Source: UBA6168 sp039819485 (GTDB taxonomy: Bacteria; Bacteroidota; Bacteroidia; Chitinophagales; Saprospiraceae). Taken from it: 64,000 nucleotides of DNA. Location of the stretch: contig JBCBRY010000011.1 of NCBI GenBank assembly GCA_039819485.1, forward strand, positions 1 to 64,000, written 5' to 3'. Shown here piece by piece: positions 43,145 to 51,727 of this stretch; within the stretch, counting starts at the first letter, position 1; every line of letters begins with the position of its first letter. The position numbers were made by a program, and so were the translations under genes. Under the pieces are notes generated by a model. It had not been told where the DNA came from and did no database searches. It saw only the letters and a list, made by a program, of their open reading frames with translations.

Positions 43145-44297
43145 ACCCCCCAAGGCTAAGTATTTTGATTTCCACTCGTTGATTCTTTCTTCTGCCGGCC
43201 AAGGTAGAGTTGGAAACAAGCGGTTGCCGTTTGCCGTAGCCTTTGTAATCAATCCGGTCTTTAGGTATTCCTTTTTCCGACAAGAAATCAGCGACAGCTT
43301 TTGCTCTACATGTGGAAAGTGAATCGCAATAATGGTGAGTAGGGGTATTGTTGGTATGGCCTCCGATTTCAACTTTTACATCTGGATTCTCTGACAGAAA
43401 CTCAAAAATTTCGTTCAATACCGGAAAGGAAGAAGGGGGAATGACAGCACTGTCAGCGACAAAATTGAGCTGATCTATTTGTATAATGGTGCCCTGGACA
43501 ATCTTGTCCCGGTCAAGTTCCTTTAATATTTTTTCTTCGGGTTCTTTGATCGATGTATTTGGTACAGTGGGAACAGAAGGAGGGCTGGGAGGGATTGGTC
43601 TCGTTTCTTGTGGTTGTGGTTCCGGTTCAAAGGTTATGGTCTCCACTTCACAGGGTACTGGGAAGATCATACTGGCATTGTCCATCAGGATATTACCATT
43701 GTACGGAAAAGGAGAAGGTGTTTCATAAAAAGCTTCAAAAACGATGTATTGGTAATCTCGCTTCGGCTCAAACCGAAATTCATTGACCAACCACCTACTA
43801 TTGATCACCACATCGCTTTCATCAATTAGTTCTGCCCTTTCACAAATACTGTTTCCTCCCCAGATCCGCAATTTAGCGGGTATCACAAAGTTGACCATTT
43901 TGGCATCGTTTCGAATCATGCTTTCATAGATCATGGATCGAGCTAATGAGATACTGAATTCATAGCACTTACCGGCTTTTATAGAGCCACTTAAGCGCTG
44001 GCTGACCATTTCCCAGGTTTCATTTTCTCTTACCACCAATCCAATGTAAGTGTTGCCATGGTGGGGTTCTGCCGTAACACCAAATTGGCTGTTTTCTTTT
44101 GGGTGAATATCAGGAATCGATTCAAGTGGAAAACCACAGTCAGTCCAACCATAAGGCATTTGGCCATTGATGCTACCTTCCATAGGGATACCTTCAAAGG
44201 AAGGGTTTTTAAATGAAATCGGTTCGTCTTCCTGTGCGGAGACGGAAATTACAGCTAAGCAACAAAGAAGCAAAAAGAAATATCGCAGGCTTCCCAT
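43143..44297 (-). CDS. OmpA-family C-terminal domain protein
   Basis: The 384-residue protein has a signal peptide ending VSAQ (residue 22). Residues 25-215 form a carbohydrate-binding-like or jelly-roll-like domain (NPSFEGIPMEGSI, SFEFSISLARSMI, RIWGGNSICERAELID, ILMDNASMI); residues 215-250 are a Pro-rich linker (PSPPSVPTVPN). The last 120 residues are OmpA C-terminal peptidoglycan-binding: NFVADSAVIPPSSF, VEIGGHTNNTPTHH, LSTCRAKAVADFLSEKGI, RIDYKGYGKRQPLVSN. It likely anchors an extracellular domain to the cell wall. Monocistronic. Confidence 0.88.
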   Translation of the reverse strand: MGSLRYFFLLLCCLAVISVSAQEDEPISFKNPSFEGIPMEGSINGQMPYGWTDCGFPLESIPDIHPKENSQFGVTAEPHHGNTYIGLVVRENETWEMVSQRLSGSIKAGKCYEFSISLARSMIYESMIRNDAKMVNFVIPAKLRIWGGNSICERAELIDESDVVINSRWLVNEFRFEPKRDYQYIVFEAFYETPSPFPYNGNILMDNASMIFPVPCEVETITFEPEPQPQETRPIPPSPPSVPTVPNTSIKEPEEKILKELDRDKIVQGTIIQIDQLNFVADSAVIPPSSFPVLNEIFEFLSENPDVKVEIGGHTNNTPTHHYCDSLSTCRAKAVADFLSEKGIPKDRIDYKGYGKRQPLVSNSTLAGRRKNQRVEIKILSLGG

Positions 44298-44475
44298 GTT
44301 TTATTTTTTGTGTTAAAAATACAGATTAAAGAATCTAACGTATTCGGAAGGACAATAGTTTGTACCCCGTGTTAGGGTTCTTATAAAAAACAAGTTTTTT
44401 TCAACAAAGATGCTTTTCGCCTTGCTACTATTAGATTCTCCCAATGAACCAATTCCATATTTTGTCCGGGCATAA

Positions 44476-45696
44476 CTATTTAAAGGCATTGATGCCTGTT
44501 ACGTCCATACCTGTGATCAGTAAATGAATGTCGTGCGTGCCTTCATAGGTCAGGACGGTTTCCAGGTTCATCATGTGTCGCATAATTGGGTATTCACTGG
44601 TGATCCCCATACCTCCCAATATCTGGCGGGCCTCCCTGGCAACGGTAAGTGCAGTATAAACATTGTTTCGTTTTGCCATTGAAATTTGCGAAGGGCTTGC
44701 TTTTCCTTCATTGGCAAGTGTCCCTAACCGCCAGGCCATCAATTGGGCTTTGGTCAATTCAGTAATCATTTCTGCCAGTTTCTTCTGGGTCAATTGAAAC
44801 CCGCCGATCGGCCTGCCAAACTGAACCCGTTCCTTGGAATACCGCAAGGCTGTATCATAGCAATCCAGTCCGGCTCCAATGGCGCCCCAAGCTATTCCGT
44901 ACCTTGCTTTTGACAAGCAGGAAAGAGGTCCTTTAAGGCCCACTACATTTGGCAACACATTTTTCTTGGGAACGCGGACATCCTCAAAAATCAGTTCGCC
45001 TGTTATGGATGCCCTTAACGACCATTTGCCATGAATTTCAGGTGCAGAAAAACCTTTCATGTCTTTTTCAACAATCATCCCGATGATTTTACCCTCCTCA
45101 TTTTTAGCCCAAACTACTGCAATATCGGCAACGGGCGAATTGGTGATCCACATTTTGGCGCCATTTAAAATGTAAGCATCGCCGTCATCTTTTACATTGG
45201 TGATCATGCCTGCCGGGTTAGAGCCGTGGTCGGGTTCGGTCAGGCCAAAACAACCAATATATTCTCCTGACGTCAATTTGGGTAAATAGTGACTTTTTTG
45301 CTCTTCACTACCAAAACGGTAAATCGGGTACATGACCAGTGATCCCTGCACGGATGCCATGGACCGCACGCCACTGTCACCTCTTTCCAATTCCTGCATG
45401 ATGATTCCATAGGCAATTTCGTCCATGCCCCCACAGCCATATTCAGCGGGAAGGCTTGGGCCGAATGCCCCAATTTCTGCCAGGCCCTTGAAGAGGTGGT
45501 GAGGGCATTCTGCCTTCTCTGCATATTCCTCAATGATAGGGCTCACTTCAGCTTTTACCCAATCTCTTACGGCATTGCGGGCGAGCAAATGCTCTTCGCT
45601 CAATAACTCGTCAATGCCATAATAATCATGGTGTTGATATAGGTCCGTTTTTGCTTTTTTCTGTATGGAAGTCATGCCGTTAGATGTGTGTTGCAT
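44476..45696 (-). CDS. gcdH: Glutaryl-CoA dehydrogenase-like acyl-CoA dehydrogenase
   Basis: The 406-residue FAD enzyme matches the glutaryl-CoA dehydrogenase branch: MASVQGSLVMYPIY near 110, GCFGLTEPDHGSNPAGM (FAD-binding), KRYSERVQFGRPIGGFQLTQ-like region, and a catalytic Glu in LTYEGTHDIHLL. It oxidises and decarboxylates glutaryl-CoA to crotonyl-CoA in lysine/tryptophan breakdown. The start ATG gives MQHTSNGMTSIQ. It faces away from the FolB fusion gene and has its own candidate promoter. Confidence 0.9.
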   Translation of the reverse strand: MQHTSNGMTSIQKKAKTDLYQHHDYYGIDELLSEEHLLARNAVRDWVKAEVSPIIEEYAEKAECPHHLFKGLAEIGAFGPSLPAEYGCGGMDEIAYGIIMQELERGDSGVRSMASVQGSLVMYPIYRFGSEEQKSHYLPKLTSGEYIGCFGLTEPDHGSNPAGMITNVKDDGDAYILNGAKMWITNSPVADIAVVWAKNEEGKIIGMIVEKDMKGFSAPEIHGKWSLRASITGELIFEDVRVPKKNVLPNVVGLKGPLSCLSKARYGIAWGAIGAGLDCYDTALRYSKERVQFGRPIGGFQLTQKKLAEMITELTKAQLMAWRLGTLANEGKASPSQISMAKRNNVYTALTVAREARQILGGMGITSEYPIMRHMMNLETVLTYEGTHDIHLLITGMDVTGINAFK

Positions 45697-45733
45697 GGTG
45701 GTAATTTAGTTTATGTTATTTGATCAAGGAATG

Positions 45734-45741
45734 CAAAGCTA
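45734..45741 (-). promoter_or_regulatory. Candidate -7 box for gcdH
   Basis: On the minus strand TAGCTTTG (complement of 45734-45741) fits TAnnTTTG, about 38 bp before the gcdH start. A clear -33 TTG is not seen. Confidence 0.4.
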
Positions 45742-45874
45742 CCCATAATTAGTGTTATTACCATGTCGGTAAACATAGCAACTGTCTTGCCGCAAGTCAC
45801 ATAGAAGTAAACTTTTTCTACTTTTGATTTACAATTGAATTTATGAAAAATAAAAATTTTAACAACACGAATAA

Positions 45875-46390
45875 ATGGCAGTAATAGCATTGGAAGGTAT
45901 GCGGTTTCGCGCAAATCACGGAGTTTACTGGGAAGAGCAAATCATCGGAGGGGATTACATCATAGATGTCTTTATCACCACCATGATATCCAAAGCATCG
46001 GTAGCGGATGATATTGATAAAACCATCAACTACGAGACTGTTTATCTGATTTGTGAAGCAGCCATGAAAAAAAACTCCCGGCTCCTGGAAAACGTGGCTG
46101 ATCGCATTGCAATGGATATTAAGTTTCAGTTTAGTTTCATCAAGGAAATGAAAGTGAAAGTGAAAAAACTGAACCCGCCACTTGGTGGCCGGGTAGAGTC
46201 CGCATGGGTGGAGGTAGACGGATACTATTCAAAAAAATGTGCCCGGTGTTCCCGGCCTTTGATCTGTTATTCCGATAAATCATGTTGGTGCCACGGGACC
46301 AGGCTTTATCGCCAAACGTTGGAACAAATGAAAACTCATTATGGCAATAATTGTCTCTGTGAAGAATGTCTCAAGTTCTTTTCAGCATGA
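45875..46390 (+). CDS. folB: Dihydroneopterin aldolase fused to a Cys-rich CWC domain
   Basis: Residues 1-118 match FolB, which cleaves 7,8-dihydroneopterin in folate synthesis: NHGVYWEEQIIGGDYIIDV (with the catalytic Glu), DDIDKTINYETVYLIC, and VKKLNPPLGGRVESAWVEV with the catalytic Lys and Pro-Pro-Leu. Residues 120-171 are a Cys-rich domain with C122, C125, C131, C137, C139, C160, C162 and C165, including SCWCHG and CLCEECL, the CWC-type zinc/metal pattern. FolB is normally 115-125 residues, so the C-terminal domain is an addition. The frame is continuous and the stop is beyond it, so it is a genuine fusion here. Confidence 0.88.
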   Translation: MAVIALEGMRFRANHGVYWEEQIIGGDYIIDVFITTMISKASVADDIDKTINYETVYLICEAAMKKNSRLLENVADRIAMDIKFQFSFIKEMKVKVKKLNPPLGGRVESAWVEVDGYYSKKCARCSRPLICYSDKSCWCHGTRLYRQTLEQMKTHYGNNCLCEECLKFFSA

Positions 46391-46571
46391 ATAATCTGTT
46401 GTTTGAAATCGAGAAACCAGGCAACGGAGGTGCGTTAATGGCTCGTTCATTCGCTGCTTTCCAATTAATCCGACCTCAAAAGAAATAACGTTTCAATAAG
46501 TGTCTATTCTTGTTGGTTCCCGTCTATTTAAAGAATGAATCAACAAAACCAATTTCACCAAAAAAATAATT

Positions 46572-47276
46572 ATGAAAAAATTTCTTTTTGTATTCCTTTG
46601 TTTTCAACTGGCCGCTTGTGATCCCGCTGCTTTGCAGAGAACCCTCGAAACGCTCGGTGCAGGAGAACTCACAACGGCTGAAATTTCCTCCGGACTGAAG
46701 CAAGCACTCGAAATCGGTATCGGGAAAGGCTCAGACTTATTGTCAAAAAAAGACGGTTATTATAAAAGTGCCTATAAAATATTGTTGCCGCCGGAAGCAA
46801 GAAAAATAACGGAAAAATTGAACGGGATTCCCGGGTTTAGCAATGTGGAAGAAATAATCTTAGAAAAATTAAACCGGGGAGCGGAAGATGCTGCCCAAAG
46901 GGCCAAACCCATATTTGTGAGCGCCATCCGGCAAATGTCTTTTGCCGATGCCATGGATATCCTGATGGGTGAAAAAAATGCTGCGACTTCATATTTGAAC
47001 CGAACCACTAACCAGCAGTTGTACAATGAATTCAACCCGGTGATCGTCAATTCGCTGGACAAATTCGGCGCTCGTAAATATTGGCAGGATGCTGTGAACG
47101 CCTACAATAAAATTCCCTTTGTCCAGAAAGCCAACCCAGACTTGGACGACTACGTGACTACTGAAGCGTTGAAGGGGCTCTTTTCAATGGTGGAAAAAGA
47201 AGAACTGAATATCAGGGAAAATGTGACCGCCAGGACAACGGACTTATTGCGGAAAGTTTTTGCGAAGCAAGACTAA
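46572..47276 (+). CDS. DUF4197 family lipoprotein
   Basis: The 234-residue protein begins MKKFLFVFLCFQLAAC, a lipoprotein signal with Cys16. The remainder matches DUF4197: LTTAEISSGLKQALEIGIGKG, ILLPPEARKITEKLNGI, SYLNRTTNQQLYNEFNPVI, and the C-terminal VTTEALKGLFSMVEKEEL. Function is unknown, but the family is common in Bacteroidota and Proteobacteria. It is followed by the heptamer palindrome and appears single. Confidence 0.9.
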   Translation: MKKFLFVFLCFQLAACDPAALQRTLETLGAGELTTAEISSGLKQALEIGIGKGSDLLSKKDGYYKSAYKILLPPEARKITEKLNGIPGFSNVEEIILEKLNRGAEDAAQRAKPIFVSAIRQMSFADAMDILMGEKNAATSYLNRTTNQQLYNEFNPVIVNSLDKFGARKYWQDAVNAYNKIPFVQKANPDLDDYVTTEALKGLFSMVEKEELNIRENVTARTTDLLRKVFAKQD

Positions 47277-47285
47277 TTATTTAAT

Positions 47286-47350
47286 GAAGAATGGAGAATT
47301 AGCTTAGCATTCTCCATTCTTCATTCTTCATTCTTCATTCTTCATTCTTC
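47286..47350. repeat. Palindrome plus tandem ATTCTTC heptamer
   Basis: GAAGAATGGAGAAT (47286-47299) pairs exactly with 47309-47322. The right arm then continues as ATTCTTC repeated five times (47316-47350), so the element is palindrome and tandem repeat in one. The last copy reaches the tatA stop codon. Confidence 0.92.
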
Positions 47351-47570
47351 ATTCTCTCGAGTCCTGTATCTTTTTCTTCTCGGCATCTTTCATTCCCTCT
47401 TTTATTTCTTCCTCGATCGAGCTTTTGGCATTGTTGAATTCTTTGATGCCTTTACCGATGCCACGCATTAGTTCAGGAATCTTTTTGCCACCAAAGAGTA
47501 AGAGAATTGCCAGTAGAATAAGTATCCATTCTCCTCCACCTGGTAAGCCAATTAAAAATATGGTATTCAT
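47349..47570 (-). CDS. tatA: Sec-independent translocase subunit TatA/TatE
   Basis: The 73-residue protein has the TatA pattern: a short N-terminal transmembrane helix (WILILLAILLLFGGKKI), the conserved FG and an amphipathic helix with KKIPELMRGIGKGIKEF, then an acidic tail. It is part of the twin-arginine export system. Its final codons (KKIQDSRE and stop) overlap the ATTCTTC heptamer array. No tatC is nearby. Confidence 0.9.
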   Translation of the reverse strand: MNTIFLIGLPGGGEWILILLAILLLFGGKKIPELMRGIGKGIKEFNNAKSSIEEEIKEGMKDAEKKKIQDSRE

Positions 47571-47734
47571 ATTAAATGATTTTTATTTCAAAAAAAGATT
47601 AAAAGTTATTGTTTGATTATTCATAAAGCAAAGCTAAAGCAAAAAAATGGCAGCGCTGAAATTAGATTAAAAATCAGTAGAATGGTTTAATTCTGCTTTA
47701 GATAAAACACCCAACTACTGTATTACCCTACAAA

Positions 47735-48688
47735 TTATTTTTTCAGGCCAATTTCCTTCAGCCGCTCATTTAGATACTCGCCGGCGGTAATTGACGGATA
47801 GGCCTGTGGCCTTTCTTCTGTCACACACCCTTCCAAACAAGTCAAATCCATATCGCTTCTGGGGTGCAGGAAAAATGGAATGGACAACCTCGGCTTATGC
47901 CACTCTTCCCGGGGCGGATTGACTACCCGGTGAGTGGTGGACTTCAAGTAATTATTGGTCAGTCTTTGCAGCATGTCCCCGACATTGATGACGATTTCAT
48001 CTTCTTCGGGCACGATGTTGATCCATTCATTTTCTTTGGTGAAAAGCTGTAAGCCCCCGGCCGATGCACCCACCAATAAGGTAATCAAATTGATGTCTTC
48101 GTGCTGTTCGGCCCGAATGGCGCTGGCTGGTTCGTGCGTGATCGGCGGGTAATGGATGGCCCGTAAAATACTATTGCCCAAATTGATATGCCGGTCAAAA
48201 TAGCCTTGGCCTAAGTCAAGGTGGATGGCAATAGCCCTAAGCAAATGTCCGCCGGCCTCCTCAAAGGCTTCGTACAGTTGGCGGCCCAGTCTCGGAAAAT
48301 CAGGTTCTTCCGCCACATCTACATTGTCGGGGTAATGATCGGAAGGGACTTCCGCTCCTTTGGGGTCCTGGCCTATTTGAAAAAACTCTTTTAGGTCGGC
48401 ATGTTGCGATTGCTTGGCGTGCTCTTTTCCAAAGGAAGTGTAGCCCCGTTGGCCCGCCAAATCTGCTATTTCATATTTTCTTTTTACCTCAACGGGCAGG
48501 GCGAAAAATCTTTTCGAGGCGGCATAGAAGTCGTCTATCAAGTTTTTTGAAATGCCATGATTGATCACCCCCACGAAGCCGATGTTGTGAAAGGCTTGGC
48601 CCAGTTCTTTTACAAATTCAGCCCTTTCTTCCGCAGTGCCGTCTTTGAATTTGGAAAGATCGACGAGAGGTATTGCTCTTTTTCCCAT
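47735..48688 (-). CDS. Isopenicillin N synthase-like 2OG-Fe(II) oxygenase
   Basis: The 317-residue protein starts IPLVDLSKFKDGT and has FVGVINHGISKNLIDDFY near residue 38, both typical of isopenicillin N synthase/ACCO-like oxygenases. The Fe ligands fit His and Asp in EQHEDINLIT and His in STTHRVVNP, with the 2-oxoglutarate Arg in RLSIPFFLHP. Substrate is unknown; eukaryote-like members often modify hormones or gibberellin-like molecules. It is monocistronic and divergent from the LytS gene. Confidence 0.9.
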   Translation of the reverse strand: MGKRAIPLVDLSKFKDGTAEERAEFVKELGQAFHNIGFVGVINHGISKNLIDDFYAASKRFFALPVEVKRKYEIADLAGQRGYTSFGKEHAKQSQHADLKEFFQIGQDPKGAEVPSDHYPDNVDVAEEPDFPRLGRQLYEAFEEAGGHLLRAIAIHLDLGQGYFDRHINLGNSILRAIHYPPITHEPASAIRAEQHEDINLITLLVGASAGGLQLFTKENEWINIVPEEDEIVINVGDMLQRLTNNYLKSTTHRVVNPPREEWHKPRLSIPFFLHPRSDMDLTCLEGCVTEERPQAYPSITAGEYLNERLKEIGLKK

Positions 48689-48892
48689 GGTATTTATATT
48701 GACTGCCTTGAAACAAGAATTAATCGAAGTCGATTTCAGCCCTGAGCGTCAACTGCTTTTAGGACGTGGCCTTAATTTAATGTTTCAAAGTATTAACAGT
48801 ATTAAAATTTCTGTGTTCGAAAGAGGCAACGAATAATCACCTGAAATACAAAGTTAGGTTTTTCCCATCAACAATGAACCCGTAATTTTGGG

Positions 48893-48900
48893 CTCAAGGT
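48893..48900 (+). promoter_or_regulatory. Candidate -7 box for the LytS-type kinase
   Basis: TAATTTTG matches TAnnTTTG and is 22 bp before the TTG start of the kinase gene. No confident -33 was found. Confidence 0.4.
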
Positions 48901-48922
48901 ATTCTTTACAAAAGCGGAACAA

Positions 48923-49969
48923 TTGAAAATAGATACTGGAATTTCAACGGCTCCTAATAGTGCTTTGCCCATCAACAATTGGTGGGCCCACTTGCTTTTC
49001 TGGATCGTTTACTGGTCGGTTTCCAGTACGCAGGATGTTTTTTTTACTTCGCATTTCCGGGAGAATTACAACATTCCCATCTTGCTTGGTTCGATTGGTG
49101 TGGTCTACTTCAACTATTATTACTGGATACCCCGGTGGCTGATCCGAAAGAAGCAGTACCTTTTTTACAGCGTTACCATCATTTCCATTATTGCACTGAA
49201 TGCCTGGCTCGTGACAGTCGTAGTCAGGAATTTTTTCTCCGACAGCGTCTATTATTCAAGCTGGGAAAGTACATTCAATATTGCTGTGGATACGGCCGTT
49301 TTGGTGGCATTGACTTCTGCTTTCAAATTCCTGCAACAATGGCACGAGCGAAATAATTATGCCACTCAGCTGGAAAAGAAAAACCTTGAAACGGAACTGG
49401 AGATGTTAAAGTCTCAGATCAACCCGCATTTCATTTTCAATACCTTGAATACTATTTATTTTTTGATGGAACAAAATGAGGACGAAAGGGCAAAAGAAGC
49501 ATTGTTGAAATTTTCGGACACCTTGAGCCACCAATTGTATGACTATAACAAAGACTGGATCGACCTGGGCAAAGAAATAGAGTATTTAAAAAACTATATC
49601 GAACTGCAACGTTTGCGCCACGATGAAGAACTGTTGACGTTGACATGCGATTTGCCCCGCTCGTCCAACGGCCATAAAATAGCACCGATGCTGCTGATCC
49701 CTTTTGTCGAAAATGCATTCAAGCATGGATCCAATTCGAAAGGTTATGAAATCAATGTTTCTTTAAATGTCGAAAATGGACAGCTGCATTTTAAAACTCA
49801 GAACACGTTGAACAAAAAGCAACCTGTAAAAAAGAAAAAACAAAAAGGCGGCATCGGCCTGAAAAATGTCCAACGACGACTCGACCTCGTTTATCCCAAA
49901 AAACACCAACTGGATATTACGGAGGACGAAAAATATTATACTGCTGACCTTAACATCAACCTGAACTAA
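48923..49969 (+). CDS. LytS-type sensor histidine kinase
   Basis: The 348-residue kinase begins at a TTG (MKIDTGISTAPN) because no nearby in-frame ATG fits. It has four hydrophobic segments (about 27-41, 51-67, 78-95, 118-134) and then a cytoplasmic LytS domain: the phospho-His in SQINPHFIFNTLNTIYFLM, the N-box PFVENAFKHG and the G-box GGIGLKNVQRRLDL. It pairs with the LytTR response regulator 12 bp downstream. The ligand is not evident. Confidence 0.93.
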   Translation: MKIDTGISTAPNSALPINNWWAHLLFWIVYWSVSSTQDVFFTSHFRENYNIPILLGSIGVVYFNYYYWIPRWLIRKKQYLFYSVTIISIIALNAWLVTVVVRNFFSDSVYYSSWESTFNIAVDTAVLVALTSAFKFLQQWHERNNYATQLEKKNLETELEMLKSQINPHFIFNTLNTIYFLMEQNEDERAKEALLKFSDTLSHQLYDYNKDWIDLGKEIEYLKNYIELQRLRHDEELLTLTCDLPRSSNGHKIAPMLLIPFVENAFKHGSNSKGYEINVSLNVENGQLHFKTQNTLNKKQPVKKKKQKGGIGLKNVQRRLDLVYPKKHQLDITEDEKYYTADLNINLN

Positions 49970-49981
49970 AAACCCAACACA

Positions 49982-50719
49982 ATGAGCGACCTAAAAATAA
50001 ATTGCTTGGTAGTAGACGATGAACCCGTGGCCCGGAAGGGAATTGCAGGTTATGTGGAGCAGATCCCTTTCCTGAATTTGTCGGGCACTTGCAAATCGGC
50101 TTTGGAGGCCAATGAATTTTTGAGGCAAAACACCATCGACCTGCTGTTTCTCGACATTCAGATGCCCGATCTCACCGGGACGGACTTCATCCGCTCACTC
50201 GACAATCCTCCCGCGGTCATTTTTACGACGGCCTACCGGGAATATGCCATCGACGGTTTTGAACTCAATGCCATCGACTACCTGGTAAAACCCATCTCTT
50301 TTCAACGGTTTTTGAAGTCAGCGAATAAAGCACTCTCCCATTTTGAAAAGTCGCAACCACCCGCACCGGCCGGAGAAGAAAATGAAATCGATCATTTTTT
50401 TATCAAAAGCGACGGGCAGTTCATTAAAATCAAGCTGGAAGATGTCCTCTACTTCGAATCTGAAAAAGACTACGTCTTTATTTTTACCAAAAAGAAACGC
50501 TACCTGAATTTGATCTCGCTGAAACAGCTGGAAAAACAATTGCCTCCGGAAAAATTTATCCGTGTACACCGCTCCTACATTGTGGCATTAGATAAAGTAG
50601 AAATGATGGAAGGGCATAAATTGATCATTCAGGGCAAAGAAATACCCGTTAGCCGCAACTCGCAGGAAATGGTCTATAATAAACTGGTAGAGGGAAAACT
50701 ATGGAAACGGGAATTATGA
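49982..50719 (+). CDS. LytTR-family response regulator
   Basis: The 245-residue regulator has a receiver domain (CLVVDDEPVARKG, the phospho-Asp in LLFLDIQMPDLTG, and the Thr/Lys at FTTAYREYA and YLVKPIS) and a C-terminal LytTR DNA-binding domain (LEDVLYFESEKDYVFIFT, FIRVHRSYIVALDKV). It is the partner of the preceding histidine kinase. Its DNA site cannot be read here, but LytTR proteins bind direct repeats in target promoters. Confidence 0.95.
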   Translation: MSDLKINCLVVDDEPVARKGIAGYVEQIPFLNLSGTCKSALEANEFLRQNTIDLLFLDIQMPDLTGTDFIRSLDNPPAVIFTTAYREYAIDGFELNAIDYLVKPISFQRFLKSANKALSHFEKSQPPAPAGEENEIDHFFIKSDGQFIKIKLEDVLYFESEKDYVFIFTKKKRYLNLISLKQLEKQLPPEKFIRVHRSYIVALDKVEMMEGHKLIIQGKEIPVSRNSQEMVYNKLVEGKLWKREL

Positions 50720-50728
50720 CTCAGGTTG

Positions 50729-50974
50729 TTAAGTCAAATCCATATTCACTAATTTCATGACCATGACCACGGTCTTGTCTTCTTCGAAAGACTGTTTCAT
50801 CTCCTTGGTCAGAATGGCCATCATCTCACCGTACTCACCAAACACCTGTGTGCTCATACTATTGCTTCGCACAATCAGCCCGTCATGCTGTTGCAAACGG
50901 GAGATGAAATTTAAAATAGTCGTGCCGTATTTGGCATCAAGCGGGTACATACTTATTTCTACAGAAGCTCGCAT
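50729..50974 (-). CDS. YkoF/MTH1187-like small protein (thiamine-binding family)
   Basis: The 81-residue protein has the beta-alpha-beta pattern of the YkoF/MTH1187 family: ASVEISMYPLD, then NFISRLQQHDGLIVRSNSMS, then QVFGEYGEMMAILTKEMKQS and a final MVMKLVNMDLT. Members of this group include thiamine-binding proteins. Neither a ligand nor a partner is evident. It converges with the LytTR regulator gene with only 9 bp between the stop codons. Confidence 0.72.
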   Translation of the reverse strand: MRASVEISMYPLDAKYGTTILNFISRLQQHDGLIVRSNSMSTQVFGEYGEMMAILTKEMKQSFEEDKTVVMVMKLVNMDLT

Positions 50975-50995
50975 AGTTGAATTTGATTATGTCAG

Positions 50996-51104
50996 GTTGA
51001 CGGGAGGTTTATTTAAAGTTGACAAAAAGTTGATGGAGGTGAATGTCAAATTACGGATGACAAACCATAAACCTTCAACAACCTTTTATAAACCTCCCGT
51101 CAAC
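50996..51104. repeat. Stutter palindrome built on GTTGACGGGAGG
   Basis: GTTGACGGGAGGTTTAT (50996-51012) pairs exactly with 51088-51104. The interior also carries shorter forms of the word (AAAGTTGATGGAGGT on the left; ACCTTCAACAACC on the right). The element lies just upstream of the start of the YkoF-like gene and of the glutathione peroxidase gene, so it is again in a divergent gap. Confidence 0.85.
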
Positions 51105-51211
51105 ATTTAACGCATGGTACAACTTGTTTTTGAATTTGAGTTTTAAATGAGGGTAGTTTATTTACCTCGTCTTGCCTATTTTTACGGCGTTCTAATTCTC
51201 AAAAATAGAAA

Positions 51212-51679
51212 ATGAACACAATCCATAGTTTTAAGGTAGACAGCATTGAAGGAAGCGAGATAGATTTTGCCCAGTTCGAGGGCAAGAAAATGATGATAAT
51301 CAATGTAGCTTCAGCATGTGGCTACACGCCACAATACCAGCAGTTGCAAGAGTTGTACGAGGCATTTGGGGATAAAATGACCATCATCGGTTTTCCAGCC
51401 AATAATTTTGGCGGGCAAGAACCGGGAACCAATAAAGAAATCAAGGAATTCTGTTCCTTGCAATATGGCGTAACTTTCCCTTTGGCTGCAAAGATTGATA
51501 TAAATACCCATCCGGTTTATCAATGGTTGACCCAAAAGGCCCTCAACGGCAAAATGGATTCCACGGTAAATTGGAATTTTCAGAAATATCTTCTCAACGA
51601 AAATGGGCAATTGGCCCATTGCTTTCCTTCTGCTACTTCTCCTTTTGACGATGAAATTATTGAATGGATTAATTGTTAA
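51212..51679 (+). CDS. Glutathione peroxidase-family protein
   Basis: The 155-residue thioredoxin-fold enzyme has the peroxidatic Cys in NVASACGYTPQY, a Gln in FPANNFGGQEPG and the Trp/Asn in STVNWNFQKYLLNE, forming the catalytic tetrad region. It lacks a signal peptide. As in many bacterial BtuE/GPx proteins it probably reduces peroxides with thioredoxin. It precedes holB with a repeat between. Confidence 0.92.
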   Translation: MNTIHSFKVDSIEGSEIDFAQFEGKKMMIINVASACGYTPQYQQLQELYEAFGDKMTIIGFPANNFGGQEPGTNKEIKEFCSLQYGVTFPLAAKIDINTHPVYQWLTQKALNGKMDSTVNWNFQKYLLNENGQLAHCFPSATSPFDDEIIEWINC

Positions 51680-51712
51680 TTGTTGATTGCTCATCGTTTC
51701 AACAATCAACAA
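51680..51712. repeat. Stutter palindrome TTGTTGATTG before holB
   Basis: TTGTTGATTG (51680-51689) pairs exactly with CAATCAACAA (51703-51712) over 13 nt. ATTGTTGATT/AATCAACAAT words continue outside. It fills the gap to the proposed holB start. Confidence 0.8.
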
Positions 51713-51727
51713 TCAACGATCAGCAAT

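Noticed and set aside
47316..47350. ATTCTTC repeats considered as a CRISPR array
   Set aside because: The units are 7 bp and contiguous without spacers, and no cas gene is nearby.
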